Source: MPNP01 sp026709725 (GTDB lineage: Bacteria > Pseudomonadota > Alphaproteobacteria > Rhodobacterales > Rhodobacteraceae). Taken from it: DNA of 64,000 nucleotides. The notes below the pieces were generated by a model. That model was not told the DNA's origin. It saw only the letters and a program-made list of their open reading frames with translations, and did no database searches. Position numbers and translations under genes: made by a program. This document shows, piece by piece, positions 26,145 to 36,386 of this stretch (position 1 is the first letter of the stretch; the number at the start of each line of letters is the position of its first letter). The stretch spans positions 248,001-312,000 of the forward strand of contig OZ241384.1 in NCBI GenBank assembly GCA_965200805.1, in the 5' to 3' direction.

Positions 26145-27172
26145 AAGCCGTCGAAAAATGGTTCGGCGATCATCAAGTGATCCATGGCGTCGATCTGCAG
26201 ATTGATGAAGGTGAATTCGTTGTCTTTGTCGGACCGTCCGGCTGCGGCAAGTCAACGCTCCTTCGTATGATCGGTGGACTTGAGGAAGTCTCGCGGGGCC
26301 AGATTCTGATCAATGGTCGTGATGTCACCGGTGAGCCGCCTGCGAAGAGAGGCCTGACGATGGTCTTCCAGTCCTACGCACTCTACCCGCATATGACCGT
26401 CGGTGACAATATGGGGTTTTCACTCAAGGTTGCCGGAACCGACAAGGCCCAGATCGATGAACGGGTTGCTGAAGCCGCCCGCATCCTCAAACTGACCGAT
26501 TTTCTTCACAGACGGCCCAAGGAACTTTCGGGTGGCCAGCGTCAGCGGGTGGCCATCGGCCGCTCAATTGTCCGCAACCCGACAGCCTTTCTGTTTGATG
26601 AACCGCTCTCCAACCTTGATGCAGCCCTGCGCGTTGAAATGCGTTACGAGATCGCCAAACTGCACCAGTCACTTGCCCTCACGATGATCTATGTTACCCA
26701 TGACCAGGTTGAGGCCATGACACTGGCTGACCGGATTGTTGTACTTGACGGGGGCAACATTGCCCAGGCCGGGTCACCGCGCTCCCTTTATGACAAGCCC
26801 GGCAACCTGTTTGTTGCCCAGTTTATCGGCAGTCCAAAGATGAACATCATCGACTGCCGGACTGATGGCAACACGTACAGCCTCGAAGCCGGACGCACAG
26901 GACCTTTCCCCGTCACCGGAAAGGCAACCTGCCTCGGTGTCCGCCCCGAACACATCAGTCTTGTCGCTCCCGGCGAGGGACAATGCGACGGCAAGGTTGA
27001 TGTCATTGAGTATCTGGGTGCCGACACCTATGTCATCATCGATGGGGGTCCGCTTGGCCAGATCACTGTCCGCACCGACGGCGATTCAACCATTCGTCCG
27101 GACACCGATGTTGGCCTTGATTTCCCGCCGGAAAAAACCCATTTCTTCGATGACAGGGGGCAGTCCCTGTAA
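26126..27172 (+). CDS. ABC sugar importer ATPase (MsmK/UgpC type)
   Basis: A 348-residue ATPase with GPSGCGKST, LSGGQRQRVAIGRSI, AFLFDEPLSNLDAALR and VTHDQ, plus a C-terminal TOBE-containing regulatory part (LGVRPEHISLV). It is the last gene of the LacI operon and starts inside the preceding hydrolase gene, preceded by ggaaggga. It is a close paralogue of the 10706-11767 ATPase; in this family one ATPase can serve several importers. Confidence 0.94.
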   Translation: MGKIELKAVEKWFGDHQVIHGVDLQIDEGEFVVFVGPSGCGKSTLLRMIGGLEEVSRGQILINGRDVTGEPPAKRGLTMVFQSYALYPHMTVGDNMGFSLKVAGTDKAQIDERVAEAARILKLTDFLHRRPKELSGGQRQRVAIGRSIVRNPTAFLFDEPLSNLDAALRVEMRYEIAKLHQSLALTMIYVTHDQVEAMTLADRIVVLDGGNIAQAGSPRSLYDKPGNLFVAQFIGSPKMNIIDCRTDGNTYSLEAGRTGPFPVTGKATCLGVRPEHISLVAPGEGQCDGKVDVIEYLGADTYVIIDGGPLGQITVRTDGDSTIRPDTDVGLDFPPEKTHFFDDRGQSL

Positions 27173-27338
27173 TCTGCAGAAGCCATTGCAGGTCGCCCTG
27201 CACGGGTTCGGTCGCCTTCAGGAAAAATCAGTGATGCGTTCTTCACACCGTGCCCGAACTGAAGTCTATGCAACGATGGGCTGACAGGGTATGATCAGCC
27301 ACTGCGCCGCCCCGCCCTGTCACTGAGAGGGATACGCC

Positions 27339-27935
27339 ATGACTGACGAGGAACAGAGGGGGCAACCTGCTGACCGAAACGGTGCGCATGCCCGCATTGA
27401 TGCCATTCTGGAGAAAATCGCCATTCAACAGGCAAAGGCCGAAGTCCGGCAGAGGGAGGCTGATGCCCGGCATAAGGAGGCCGACGTCCGGCAGGCAAAG
27501 ATCGACGCCAAACTGACCCGGCTGGAGGAGATGTATGGCGGCGGTAACAGCCAGGGTGCAGCAGCCGAGGAATTCTACCATGACAGCCTCAAGGCGAATC
27601 CGGTGCTGGTCGGGATCCGTTTCGATGTCATCGAAAAAAGAACGCGGAGCCATGCTGGCCTTGAGGACGAGTTTGACCTGCTCCTGATCAATAGCCGGGA
27701 TGTGTTCGTCCTGGAGGTGAAATACAAGGCGCATGAGAAGGATCCGGAGCGCCTGCTGAACAGGAAGAAGCCCGACTTCCAGCGCCTGTTCCCTGAATAT
27801 GGCGACCATCGGCAGCATTTTGCACTGGCCACCCTTCATATCGATGACGCGCTGAAGGCGGCGGCCCGGGAGCAGGGTGTGATTGTGCTCCAGCGCAAGG
27901 GTGACGTGATCGAAACGCTCCCGGCTGACCATTAA
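27339..27935 (+). CDS. Coiled-coil protein with PD-(D/E)XK nuclease-like domain
   Basis: A 198-residue protein of no recognised name. Residues about 20-70 are a charged heptad-rich helix with repeated RQREADARHKEADVRQAK. The C-terminal half has the order Asp, hydrophobic strand, Glu-x-Lys: DEFDLLLINSRDVFVLEVKY, the core of the PD-(D/E)XK nuclease fold, with further conserved-looking Arg/Lys in the following helix. It recalls the DUF3782-type proteins often found scattered in bacterial accessory DNA. No signal or membrane segment. It stands alone, 166 bp after the sugar operon, with no partner gene, so nuclease activity and role are inference. Confidence 0.7.
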   Translation: MTDEEQRGQPADRNGAHARIDAILEKIAIQQAKAEVRQREADARHKEADVRQAKIDAKLTRLEEMYGGGNSQGAAAEEFYHDSLKANPVLVGIRFDVIEKRTRSHAGLEDEFDLLLINSRDVFVLEVKYKAHEKDPERLLNRKKPDFQRLFPEYGDHRQHFALATLHIDDALKAAAREQGVIVLQRKGDVIETLPADH

Positions 27936-28683
27936 CCGGTTCGCGTTCCGACAAGGGAATGCTGACAGCAACACGCCCCACGGTTTGTTTATCGGCTCAT
28001 TGCATTTTCGATGAACCGGCCTGGACAGGCATCAGCGCCTGCAATGACGTCCTGCCCCACAACCCCCTGATCTCTTCCATATGGGGTAGGCTGGGACAAG
28101 GTATTCTTGTCTTCGGTGCATTCCTCAGACCCTGATCGCCTGGGAATTGTCCGGGGCCGACGGGTCCGGGTCATTCGACCAATGACAGACGGTCATATCC
28201 GGCACAGATGGCCTGATTCGCCTGGACTGCTCCAGGAATTGGAGTTCTGAAGGAAATATCCAAAGGTCAGCCATGCGCCATGCGGGATTTGCTCCCTGTT
28301 GGTATTGAATTCTCGATATGCTGGACCCTGAACCACATCTCGTTTTTCAATGCACTGTGCTTTCCTTGATTCGGAAAGCCCGCAGATGGGTGTGGAGTGT
28401 TCTTCATTCCCGGCACAGAACAGTCAGGAGCCTTGTGGTGGACCGGTTGGGCTGCGTGGAAGTGCAACACGCAGAATCATCGGAAATATGTTTGAAGGCC
28501 ATCGTGGCACATTACAGCTCCGTGCAACATCAAGCCATGGATAGCCGCTTGATGTTTTCCTGAAAGACTTTCATGGGATTTCTGAGGCACATGGCACCAT
28601 CTTCTCCTGGCAGGCAGGACACGGATTGCATCTCGTGATCACAATGGCCATGGACACCCAATGACTTCAAATGAAGGTTGAGA
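27936..28683. other. Intergenic gap
   Basis: About 750 bp without a gene I can support on either strand. Short open frames here lack motifs and plausible starts. The stretch may hold a decayed gene, but I recognise nothing in its translations. Confidence 0.45.
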
Positions 28684-29217
28684 ATGACACGTACTCTGAA
28701 CGGTATGCGGCATGTTGAGGGACAACGGTTCCGTGAGGATCCGGGGCTGTCCCTTGAGGACTTCATGGTCGGTGATATCTATGAACACTGGCCCGGACGT
28801 ACAATCACGGAAACAGACAACACCTGGTTCACAAATCTGACGATGAACACACACCCCCTGCATTTCGATTCAAACTATGCTTCCCATACCGAGTTCGGTC
28901 AACCCCTGGTCAATTCGACGTTCACACTGGCCCTCATCACCGGCATGTGCGTGCGCATCACCAGCCAGAAAGCCATTGCCAATCTCGGCTTTGACAGGGT
29001 GGAGATTCCAGCCCCTGTCTATGTTGGCGATACGCTGTATGCCGAAACCCGCATCCTCGCCATCCGGGACAGCGCATCACGGCCCGAATCCGGTATCGTC
29101 ACCGCACGCCATACCGGCAGGAACCAGCATGGGGCCCATGTGATGCATATCACCCGCAGTTTTCTTGCGACCAGGCGTGACCATGCAGTGGTCGACACAA
29201 TGCAATGCAGGGAATAG
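28684..29217 (+). CDS. MaoC-family hydratase/dehydratase
   Basis: A 177-residue single hot-dog protein. The hydratase motif appears as TETDNTWFTNLTMNTHPLHFDSNYA (shown in parts: TETDNTWFTNLTMNTHPLHF; the Asp and His are the catalytic candidates), followed by GQPLVNSTFTLALI and a YVGDTLYAETRI strand. Family members hydrate enoyl- or mesaconyl-CoA thioesters. The start at 28684 is chosen over a TTG two codons earlier because aagg lies 7-8 nt upstream. It has no operon partner; in other proteobacteria such genes often accompany CitE-like lyases such as the one at 5654-6508, but here they are 22 kb apart. Confidence 0.85.
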   Translation: MTRTLNGMRHVEGQRFREDPGLSLEDFMVGDIYEHWPGRTITETDNTWFTNLTMNTHPLHFDSNYASHTEFGQPLVNSTFTLALITGMCVRITSQKAIANLGFDRVEIPAPVYVGDTLYAETRILAIRDSASRPESGIVTARHTGRNQHGAHVMHITRSFLATRRDHAVVDTMQCRE

Positions 29218-29770
29218 ATCCCCCACGCGATCATGCGATCCGGTAATCCTCTGATGACTTCCCGCATGCAGCAAAGGGACTTGTCAGATCCTTGACACGC
29301 CAAAAGGGCGATATGAGCAACATCTCCGATGATCCTTGATCCGGCAACGATTGAAAATCAGATCGGGTCAAGCATGATCATTCGGCGCGCTGATATCGAC
29401 CCGTCCAATGAAGGCGGACAGGACGCATGCTTCGAATGGTCTGCGGCAAAATGGCACAATTCGGGGACTGCCCCGTTCCGCCAATCAGTGAACCTGATCC
29501 GGGTGCGCCGGCCCCTCCATCAGGTGAATTCAATCAGGTCAGCGATGCGGAACACTCGCATGTGTTTTCCTGATGATGGCAGCCGGCTCTGCGACAGGCA
29601 GTGTCCGAATGGCACTTGAGACCTGCCGACAGTGCAGATCCTGGGACGATGATGAGCAAACGACCTGCGTCAAAATGTGCTGTCGGAACTGTTGGGGCCG
29701 CAGGACGACTGATCTGTTCCGTGCAGTGCCGGTTCTGATGTCTATTGGGATGCATGTCAGGAAATTGAAC
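29218..29770. other. Intergenic gap
   Basis: About 550 bp between the MaoC gene and the 3' end of carB. No gene or repeat is supported. A TTGACA at 29293 is followed by TATGAG at 14 nt, too close for a normal promoter. Confidence 0.45.
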
Positions 29771-32700
29771 TCAGGGTTGGGTGCGTTCTGCGTGTAGTTT
29801 CTGGAGTGCGTAGACGGAGAAGTCGTCGCCGAACTCCAGCGCATCGCAGACTGCAAGTCCCCCGGCGATGGTTGTTGTGCAAAACACGGATTGACGGAGG
29901 GCTGTACTGCGGATTGCGGCAGAGTCCGCGATCGCCTGTCTGCCTTCCGTGGTATTGAACACAAGCTGGACTTCATCATTCTTAAGCATGTCGACAACAT
30001 GCGGCCGGCCCTCAAGGACCTTGTTTACACGCTGGACCGGCAATCCTGCATGGGCAATAACCTTTGCAGTGCCATGCGTTGCAATCAGGGAATAGCCAAG
30101 ATCAAGCAAACGCCTGGCCATATCCACCACAGCCGGTTTGTCGCGGTCACGAACACTGATGAACGCATTGCCGCTGGTCCTGATGTGCTCCCCGGCCCCC
30201 AGCTGGGACTTGGCATAGGCTTCGGCAAAGGACGTGCCAACCCCCATCACCTCACCGGTGGACTTCATTTCCGGACCCAGAATGGGATTGACACCGGGAA
30301 ACTTGTTGAATGGAAAGACCGCTTCCTTGACAGCAAAGGCACGAGGGATCACCTCATCGATGAAATTCTGCTCAGCCAGCGATGTGCCGAGCATGCAACG
30401 GGCGGCCACCTTGGCCAGCGATTGGCCAATGCACTTGGAAACAAAAGGCACTGTTCTTGACGCCCGAGGGTTCACTTCGATGATATAGATCTTGCCATCC
30501 TGATAGGCGATTTGAGCGTTCATCAGGCCGACAACACCAAGCTCCAGCGCAATTGCAGACACCTGCAGGCGGATTTCCGACTGGACTGCATCGGGCAGAT
30601 TGTAGGGCGGCAGGGAACAGGCCGAATCTCCGGAATGGATGCCTGCCTGTTCAATATGCTGCATGATTGCGCCCACAACGACCTGCCTGCCGTCGCAAAC
30701 CAGATCCACATCAATCTCTATCGCCGCATCGAGATAGTGATCCAGCAGAACCGGACTTGCATCGGAGGCCAGAACTGCCTTCCGCATGTAGTGGGCAAGT
30801 TCTGCCTCATTGTAAACAATTTCCATGGCGCGACCCCCAAGCACATAGGATGGTCTGACCACCAGGGGGTAACGAATGCGCCTGGCCTGCTCAAGACCCG
30901 CTTCCACGCTGCGGACTGTACAGTTGGCGGGCTGGTGCAGACCCAGCTGCCGGATCAGCCGCTGGAAGCGTTCACGGTCTTCGGCGTGATCAATGGCATC
31001 GGGCGAAGTGCCAACAATCGGCACATCGGCCTGCTCCAGCTGCCGTGCCAGATTCAACGGGGTCTGACCGCCGAACTGCACGATCACACCTTTTGGCTTT
31101 TCCATCATGGCGATCTCAAGGACATCCTCGAATGTCAGTGGTTCGAAGTACAGCCGGTCCGAAATATTGAAATCGGTGGACACTGTTTCCGGGTTGCAGT
31201 TCACCATGATGGTCTCAAAACCATCCTCATGCATGGCGAGTGCGGCGTGAACGCAGCAGTAATCGAATTCGATTCCCTGGCCGATGCGGTTGGGCCCACC
31301 ACCCAGAACCATGATCTTGTCCCGGTCGGAGGGGTTGGCCTCGCACTCCTCTTCATAGGTGGAATACATGTAGGCTGTGGTCGCAACAAACTCCGCGGCA
31401 CAGGTATCCACCCGCTTGTAGACCGGTCGCACCCCGAGCGCATGCCGGACGGCCCGGACATCACCGGCATCCGCATCAAGCAGTTGCGCGAGCCTTTGAT
31501 CGGAGAACCCCTTACGCTTGTAGAAGCGCATGGCGTCATGACCGATATCGGCGAGTTCAAGACTGCCCAGCCGTTGTTCATGGGCAACAAGATCCTCGAT
31601 CTGGGCCAGGAACCATGGATCAATACCGCTCAATTCGTTTACGGTTTCGATTGTCCATCCCGACCGGAAGGCTTCGGCAAGGTACCAGATGCGTTGCGGT
31701 CCGGGTTCCTTGATCTCGCGCACCAGAATGTCCCGGGCATCGGGAGCATCCCTGTCAAGAACAGGGTCGAATCCACACATGCCCACCTCCAGGCCGCGCA
31801 AGGCCTTTTGCAGCGATTCCTGAAACGTTCGACCGATTGCCATCACCTCGCCCACGGATTTCATCTGTGTGGTGATGCGATCATTCGCATCGGGAAATTT
31901 CTCGAACGTGAAACGGGGAATCTTGGTGACCACATAATCAATGGCGGGCTCAAAGGATGCCGGGGTGACACCGCCGGTAATCTCATTGCGCAGTTCATCC
32001 AGGGTAAAACCAATCGCCAGTTTGGCAGCAACCCTGGCAATCGGGAAGCCCGTGGCCTTGGAGGCGAGTGCTGATGAACGGGAAACCCGCGGGTTCATCT
32101 CAATCACAACCAGGCGGCCGTTTTTTGGATTCACGGCAAACTGCACATTCGAGCCTCCGGTCTCCACACCGATCTCGCGCAACACGTTGATGGCTGCGTT
32201 GCGCATGACCTGGTATTCCTTGTCCGTCAGGGTCTGCGCGGGCGCCACGGTAACGGAATCGCCGGTGTGCACGCCCATGGCGTCAAGATTCTCAATGGCA
32301 CATACGACAATGCAATTGTCATTGCTGTCGCGCACCACCTCCAGCTCATATTCTTTCCAGCCAATCAGCGATTCATCAATCAGCAACTCATTGGTCGGTG
32401 ATAATTCAAGTCCGCGGGAGCAGATCTCGTCAAACTCCTCCTTGTTGAAGGCGATACCACCACCGGACCCGCCGAGTGTGAAGGATGGCCGAATAATGCA
32501 GGGAAAACCGATTTCGTCCATCGCAACACGGGCATCCTCCATGGTATGCGCCATGACATGGCGCGGGGTCACAAGACCAATCCCTGTCATCGCCCTGTCG
32601 AACAGTGCGCGATCCTCTGCCTTGTCTATCGCCTCACATGTGGCGCCGATCAGCTCCACATTGTATTTTGCCAGAACCCCCCGACGATTCAGGTCCAGTG

Positions 32701-32995
32701 TGCAATTGAGGGCGGTCTGGCCGCCCATGGTGGGAAGAATGGCATCGGGCATCTCGCTGGCGATGATCTTCTCCACGATCGCCCACTCGACAGGTTCGAT
32801 ATAGGTTGCATCCGCCAGAGCCGGATCGGTCATGATGGTGGCCGGATTGGAGTTCACCAGAATGATCCGATAGCCCTCTTCCTTCAGAGCCTTGCAGGCC
32901 TGGGTGCCGGAGTAGTCAAATTCACAGGCCTGACCGATCACGATGGGTCCGGCACCGATAACCAGAATGCTCTCAATATCTGTTCTGCGTGGCAT
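29771..32995 (-). CDS. carB: Carbamoyl-phosphate synthase large subunit
   Basis: A full-length 1074-residue protein with the internal duplication of the family: two ATP-grasp halves (N-half about 1-400, oligomerisation region about 400-550, second ATP-grasp about 550-935) and a C-terminal MGS-like allosteric domain beginning near GNAFISVRDRDK. The N-terminus IESILVIGAGPIVIGQACEFDYSG and the second-half repeat IMVLGGGPNRIGQGIEFDYC are diagnostic. It makes carbamoyl phosphate for pyrimidine and arginine synthesis, using ammonia channelled from CarA. It follows carA by 23 bp on the minus strand. Confidence 0.98.
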   Translation of the reverse strand: MPRRTDIESILVIGAGPIVIGQACEFDYSGTQACKALKEEGYRIILVNSNPATIMTDPALADATYIEPVEWAIVEKIIASEMPDAILPTMGGQTALNCTLDLNRRGVLAKYNVELIGATCEAIDKAEDRALFDRAMTGIGLVTPRHVMAHTMEDARVAMDEIGFPCIIRPSFTLGGSGGGIAFNKEEFDEICSRGLELSPTNELLIDESLIGWKEYELEVVRDSNDNCIVVCAIENLDAMGVHTGDSVTVAPAQTLTDKEYQVMRNAAINVLREIGVETGGSNVQFAVNPKNGRLVVIEMNPRVSRSSALASKATGFPIARVAAKLAIGFTLDELRNEITGGVTPASFEPAIDYVVTKIPRFTFEKFPDANDRITTQMKSVGEVMAIGRTFQESLQKALRGLEVGMCGFDPVLDRDAPDARDILVREIKEPGPQRIWYLAEAFRSGWTIETVNELSGIDPWFLAQIEDLVAHEQRLGSLELADIGHDAMRFYKRKGFSDQRLAQLLDADAGDVRAVRHALGVRPVYKRVDTCAAEFVATTAYMYSTYEEECEANPSDRDKIMVLGGGPNRIGQGIEFDYCCVHAALAMHEDGFETIMVNCNPETVSTDFNISDRLYFEPLTFEDVLEIAMMEKPKGVIVQFGGQTPLNLARQLEQADVPIVGTSPDAIDHAEDRERFQRLIRQLGLHQPANCTVRSVEAGLEQARRIRYPLVVRPSYVLGGRAMEIVYNEAELAHYMRKAVLASDASPVLLDHYLDAAIEIDVDLVCDGRQVVVGAIMQHIEQAGIHSGDSACSLPPYNLPDAVQSEIRLQVSAIALELGVVGLMNAQIAYQDGKIYIIEVNPRASRTVPFVSKCIGQSLAKVAARCMLGTSLAEQNFIDEVIPRAFAVKEAVFPFNKFPGVNPILGPEMKSTGEVMGVGTSFAEAYAKSQLGAGEHIRTSGNAFISVRDRDKPAVVDMARRLLDLGYSLIATHGTAKVIAHAGLPVQRVNKVLEGRPHVVDMLKNDEVQLVFNTTEGRQAIADSAAIRSTALRQSVFCTTTIAGGLAVCDALEFGDDFSVYALQKLHAERTQP

Positions 32996-33018
32996 TGCGG
33001 GATCTCTTTCCGGACAGC

Positions 33019-34161
33019 CTATCGTTGCATCAGTTCAATGAAATGGTCAAAGAGTGGTGCCGCGTCATGGGGACCGGGACTGGCTTCGGGATGACCCTGA
33101 AATGCGAAGGCGGGTTTATCGATGCGCTCTATACCCTGCAGCGATCCATCAAAAAGGGATAGATGTGTGGCCCGCAAGGTCACAGGCAGAGTCTCGGGAT
33201 CCACGGCAAATCCATGATTCTGGCTGGTGATCATCACAGTTCCGTCGTTCAGGTTCTGCACCGGATGATTGGCCCCGTGATGCCCCGATTGCATCTTGAT
33301 TGTCTGCGCACCGGAGGCCAGAGCCAGCAGCTGGCATCCAAGGCAGATTCCAAACAGCGGCACCTCTTGCTCCAGAAACTTCCTGATGGCCAGAACTGCA
33401 TAGTCACAAGGCTCAGGGTCACCCGGACCATTTGAAAGAAAAACACCATCGGGCTGCATGGCAAGCACCGTCCCGGCGGGAGTCTCCGCCGGCACCACCC
33501 GCACCCGACAACCACGCTCAACCAGCATGCGCAGGATGTTTCGCTTGACACCAAAGTCATAGGCCACCACCCTGAACTTCGCATCATCTCCGGGCCCGCA
33601 GCCACCCTCGGGCGTCCACACGCCCCCGCTCCAGTCATACGCTTCACTGACCGAGACTTCCCTGGCCAGATCCATCCCTTTCAAGCCCGGGAAGTCTTTT
33701 GCCAGAGCGATCGCCTTTGCCTTGTGATCACCATCATTCGCAGCACCAGTCATGATGGCACCGTTCAGGGCCCCCTTGTCCCGCAGGCGGCGAGTCAGTC
33801 TGCGCGTATCGATTTCGGCAATGCCGATAATGCCCCTGCTCTCAAGAAACCTGCTCAGGGTCTGCTGTTTCCGCCAGTTGCTGGCCAGGAGGGGCAGATC
33901 CCGGATGACCAGCCCGGCGGCCCAGACCCGCAGCGACTCATTATCCTCATCATTGGTGCCGGTGTTGCCAATATGTGGGTACGTCAGAGTAATGATCTGC
34001 CGGGCATACGATGGATCTGTGAGGATTTCCTGGTAGCCGGTCATTGCGGTGTTGAAGACGACCTCACCGCTGGTACTGCCTGCCGCACCAATGGCAATAC
34101 CCTCAAAGACACTGCCATCCTCCAGAGCCAGTATCGCTGCATGTTGCACGTCAACTCCCAT
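33019..34161 (-). CDS. carA: Carbamoyl-phosphate synthase small subunit (glutaminase)
   Basis: A 380-residue protein. The N-terminal CarA domain begins HAAILALEDGSVFEG and includes FNTAMTGYQEILTDPSY; the C-terminal class I glutaminase has the nucleophile Cys in FGICLGCQLLALASG and the His-x-Glu pair in HPEASPGPHD. The start at 34161 gives the usual length; the open frame extends 51 codons further upstream but that part has no family resemblance. With carB it forms a typical carAB unit. The 287 bp between it and the tRNA gene should hold the promoter. Confidence 0.96.
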   Translation of the reverse strand: MGVDVQHAAILALEDGSVFEGIAIGAAGSTSGEVVFNTAMTGYQEILTDPSYARQIITLTYPHIGNTGTNDEDNESLRVWAAGLVIRDLPLLASNWRKQQTLSRFLESRGIIGIAEIDTRRLTRRLRDKGALNGAIMTGAANDGDHKAKAIALAKDFPGLKGMDLAREVSVSEAYDWSGGVWTPEGGCGPGDDAKFRVVAYDFGVKRNILRMLVERGCRVRVVPAETPAGTVLAMQPDGVFLSNGPGDPEPCDYAVLAIRKFLEQEVPLFGICLGCQLLALASGAQTIKMQSGHHGANHPVQNLNDGTVMITSQNHGFAVDPETLPVTLRATHLSLFDGSLQGIERIDKPAFAFQGHPEASPGPHDAAPLFDHFIELMQR

Positions 34162-34448
34162 CCCTGATCTCAACACCCGATCCCGAATGGATGGCCCTGC
34201 ACTGCCTCCCGACTCCTGCCAGGAAGGAATGGGCGCCGACACCGCTTCCATGAACAGTGCCTGTCCCCGGCATTCAGCATTCAGGTCGACCTGCAGATGA
34301 ATAATCGGCATCACGTTTCCCCATGCCGCCCCCGGACAAAATGCCTCCGGGATCGATTGACGGAAAGGGGGGCAATGATTGGCTGATGACCAGGAGCATG
34401 AGCGTTTGGGGCACGAATACAGATCCGGTGACTGTCGTTGGAGAGATG

Positions 34449-34538
34449 TGGCGGAGACGGAGGGATTCGAACCCTCGAGACGGTTTCCCGCCTACTCCCT
34501 TAGCAGGGGAGCGCCTTCGACCACTCGGCCACGTCTCC
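34449..34538 (-). tRNA. tRNA-Ser (anticodon GCT)
   Basis: On the minus strand the 90-nt sequence begins ggagacgtggccgagtggt and ends with ggttcgaatccctccgtctccg followed by an encoded CCA (34449-34451); the first 19-20 bases and the T arm are canonical. The 7-bp acceptor stem ggagacg/cgtctcc pairs fully. The anticodon arm is ctccc-ctgctaa-gggag, giving GCT, and a long variable arm typical of serine tRNAs follows. It reads AGC and AGT codons. No integrase or attachment repeat is seen next to it. Confidence 0.97.
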
Positions 34539-34748
34539 AAAACCCCCATTAATGCAACCCGCCAAAAACTGACAAGACGGTTTTGCTGATAATCTGTCAT
34601 GTGTATATTGCATGTCGTGGTTGCGGGTGCGGGCAAACCCCGACATGCTGTCCTGCAGTCCCGGGATATCACATTCCCGGATTGATTTTTGGTCGGTGGA
34701 GAGAAAGCGTGACGGATGCGAAGACAATCGGGTGCCGGGGGTGATCCC

Positions 34749-35957
34749 ATGTCAGCAAAACCTGTAAAATCCAGCTCTGGCACAGCATTTGACTGGCTTG
34801 ATCCCCTTCGTCTCGAAACAGGTCTTGATGAAGACGAAACCCTGATCCGGGATGCGGCGGCGGCCTTCGCCAAAACGGTTCTTTTGCCGCGGGTGACGGA
34901 TGATTACCTGAATGAGAATTCGTCACGCGACCTCTACGCAGCAATGGGTGAAGCCGGGCTGTTCGGGATCACGATCCCTGAAGATCATGGTGGCGCCGGA
35001 TCGAATTATGTCTCCTATGGGCTTGCATGCCGGGAAATCGAACGGGTTGATTCCGGCTACCGATCAATGATGAGCGTTCAGTCTTCACTCGTCATGTATC
35101 CGATCCTGACCTACGGAACCGATGAGCATCGTCGGCACTATCTGTCGCGACTGGCCAATGGCACGCTGGTGGGTTGCTTTGGATTAACGGAGCCGGAGGC
35201 CGGATCGGATCCCGGATCACTGCGCACACGGGCAGAGAAGACAGCGACGGGATACCGTCTTAACGGGAGCAAGACATGGATTTCCAGTGCTCCGGTGGCT
35301 GACATCTTCATCGTTTGGGCCAAGTCGGAGAATCATGATGGTGCCCTCAGAGGATTTGTCATTGAACGGGACACGCCGGGATTGAAGGCAACAAAAATCA
35401 GACAGAAACTGTCGCTCAGAACCTCGATGACCGGTGAGATTCATCTCGAGAATGTGGATGTGGGAGAGGGTGCGCTGTTGCCGAATGCTGTGGGGTATTC
35501 CGGACCCTTCGAATGCCTCAACCGTGCCCGTTACGGCATCGCCTGGGGAACAATGGGCGCGGCGCAGGATTGCTGGACCCGGGCCCGGCAGTATGGTCTT
35601 GACCGACGACAGTTCGGGCGACCACTGGCGCAAAACCAGCTTTTTCAGAAGAAACTCGCTGACATGCAAACTGAAATTGCCCTCGGGATGACCGCGGCAC
35701 TGACTGTCGGCCGGCTGATTGATCAGGGACGCCCAGCCCCGGAGATGATTTCACTGATCAAGCGAAACAACTGCGGCAAGGCTCTGGAGATTGCCCGCAT
35801 GGCCCGCGATATGCTTGGCGGCAACGGGATTCAGGCCGAATATCATGTCATGCGTCATGCACAGAACCTCGAAACCGTCAACACCTATGAAGGGACTCAC
35901 GACATCCACGCACTGATCCTGGGTCGTGCCCAGACCGGTCTGCAGGCATTTTGCTGA
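34749..35957 (+). CDS. gcdH: Acyl-CoA dehydrogenase, probable glutaryl-CoA dehydrogenase
   Basis: A 402-residue flavoprotein. FDWLDPLRLE near residue 14, GCFGLTEPEAGSDPGSLRTR, the FAD-binding WISSAPVADIFIVWAK stretch, and TYEGTHDIHALILGRAQTG with the catalytic Glu just before GTHD are the specific signatures of glutaryl-CoA dehydrogenases. The enzyme oxidises and decarboxylates glutaryl-CoA to crotonyl-CoA in lysine/tryptophan breakdown. The start at 34749 begins MSAKPVKSSSG; the ribosome site is a G-rich run. It is alone on its strand, with 429 bp to the next gene. Confidence 0.92.
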   Translation: MSAKPVKSSSGTAFDWLDPLRLETGLDEDETLIRDAAAAFAKTVLLPRVTDDYLNENSSRDLYAAMGEAGLFGITIPEDHGGAGSNYVSYGLACREIERVDSGYRSMMSVQSSLVMYPILTYGTDEHRRHYLSRLANGTLVGCFGLTEPEAGSDPGSLRTRAEKTATGYRLNGSKTWISSAPVADIFIVWAKSENHDGALRGFVIERDTPGLKATKIRQKLSLRTSMTGEIHLENVDVGEGALLPNAVGYSGPFECLNRARYGIAWGTMGAAQDCWTRARQYGLDRRQFGRPLAQNQLFQKKLADMQTEIALGMTAALTVGRLIDQGRPAPEMISLIKRNNCGKALEIARMARDMLGGNGIQAEYHVMRHAQNLETVNTYEGTHDIHALILGRAQTGLQAFC

Positions 35958-36386
35958 TACGGAAATGGAATGGAGCGCGCATCGCAAACCCGGCCTTCGC
36001 TGGCCCCGTTCTCTTCCGGACTCACTGGCAGCACAAGCAGCAAAGGGTCAAACCTTCCCGGCTGCGATCGACGCCGGGGGTCACCCTGAGATGAAAAAGC
36101 GGGCGTGATGGCGGAGAACGCAGGCAGCGCCCACCCGGCCCTGTGTGATATCAATGTCCGGGAGCCGACATGTTTCCGGAATTGCCCTGTCGGCACCGGA
36201 TTGCTTCAATGGTGCCAGCCCGTGTCATTGATGCGATACCGCCAGCCCGGCAATCCCGGAGAATGACTCCCGCGTGATCACCGATCGAGGTGTTGACTCC
36301 TTCATCGGGAATTATGCAATGAACAGGAAACGACTGGCTGAGGCAATTCGTATCTCTTGACAGGACAGAATTCGAAAGGAGCAGCG
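35958..36386. other. Intergenic gap with the promoter region of the pyrimidine operon
   Basis: 429 bp with no supported gene. It must carry the promoter of the seven-gene operon starting at 36387. A TTGACT at about 36294 with an AT-rich stretch 14-17 nt downstream is the only candidate and is weak. No palindromic operator was found. Confidence 0.4.

Noticed and set aside
30512..32074. Long open frame (520 codons) on the plus strand
   Set aside because: It is antisense to carB, has no domain-like sequence and arises from the codon pattern of a high-GC gene.
34449..34538. tRNA-Ser gene as an island integration site
   Set aside because: No integrase and no repeated tRNA 3' end were seen in the flanking sequence; both neighbours are ordinary genes.
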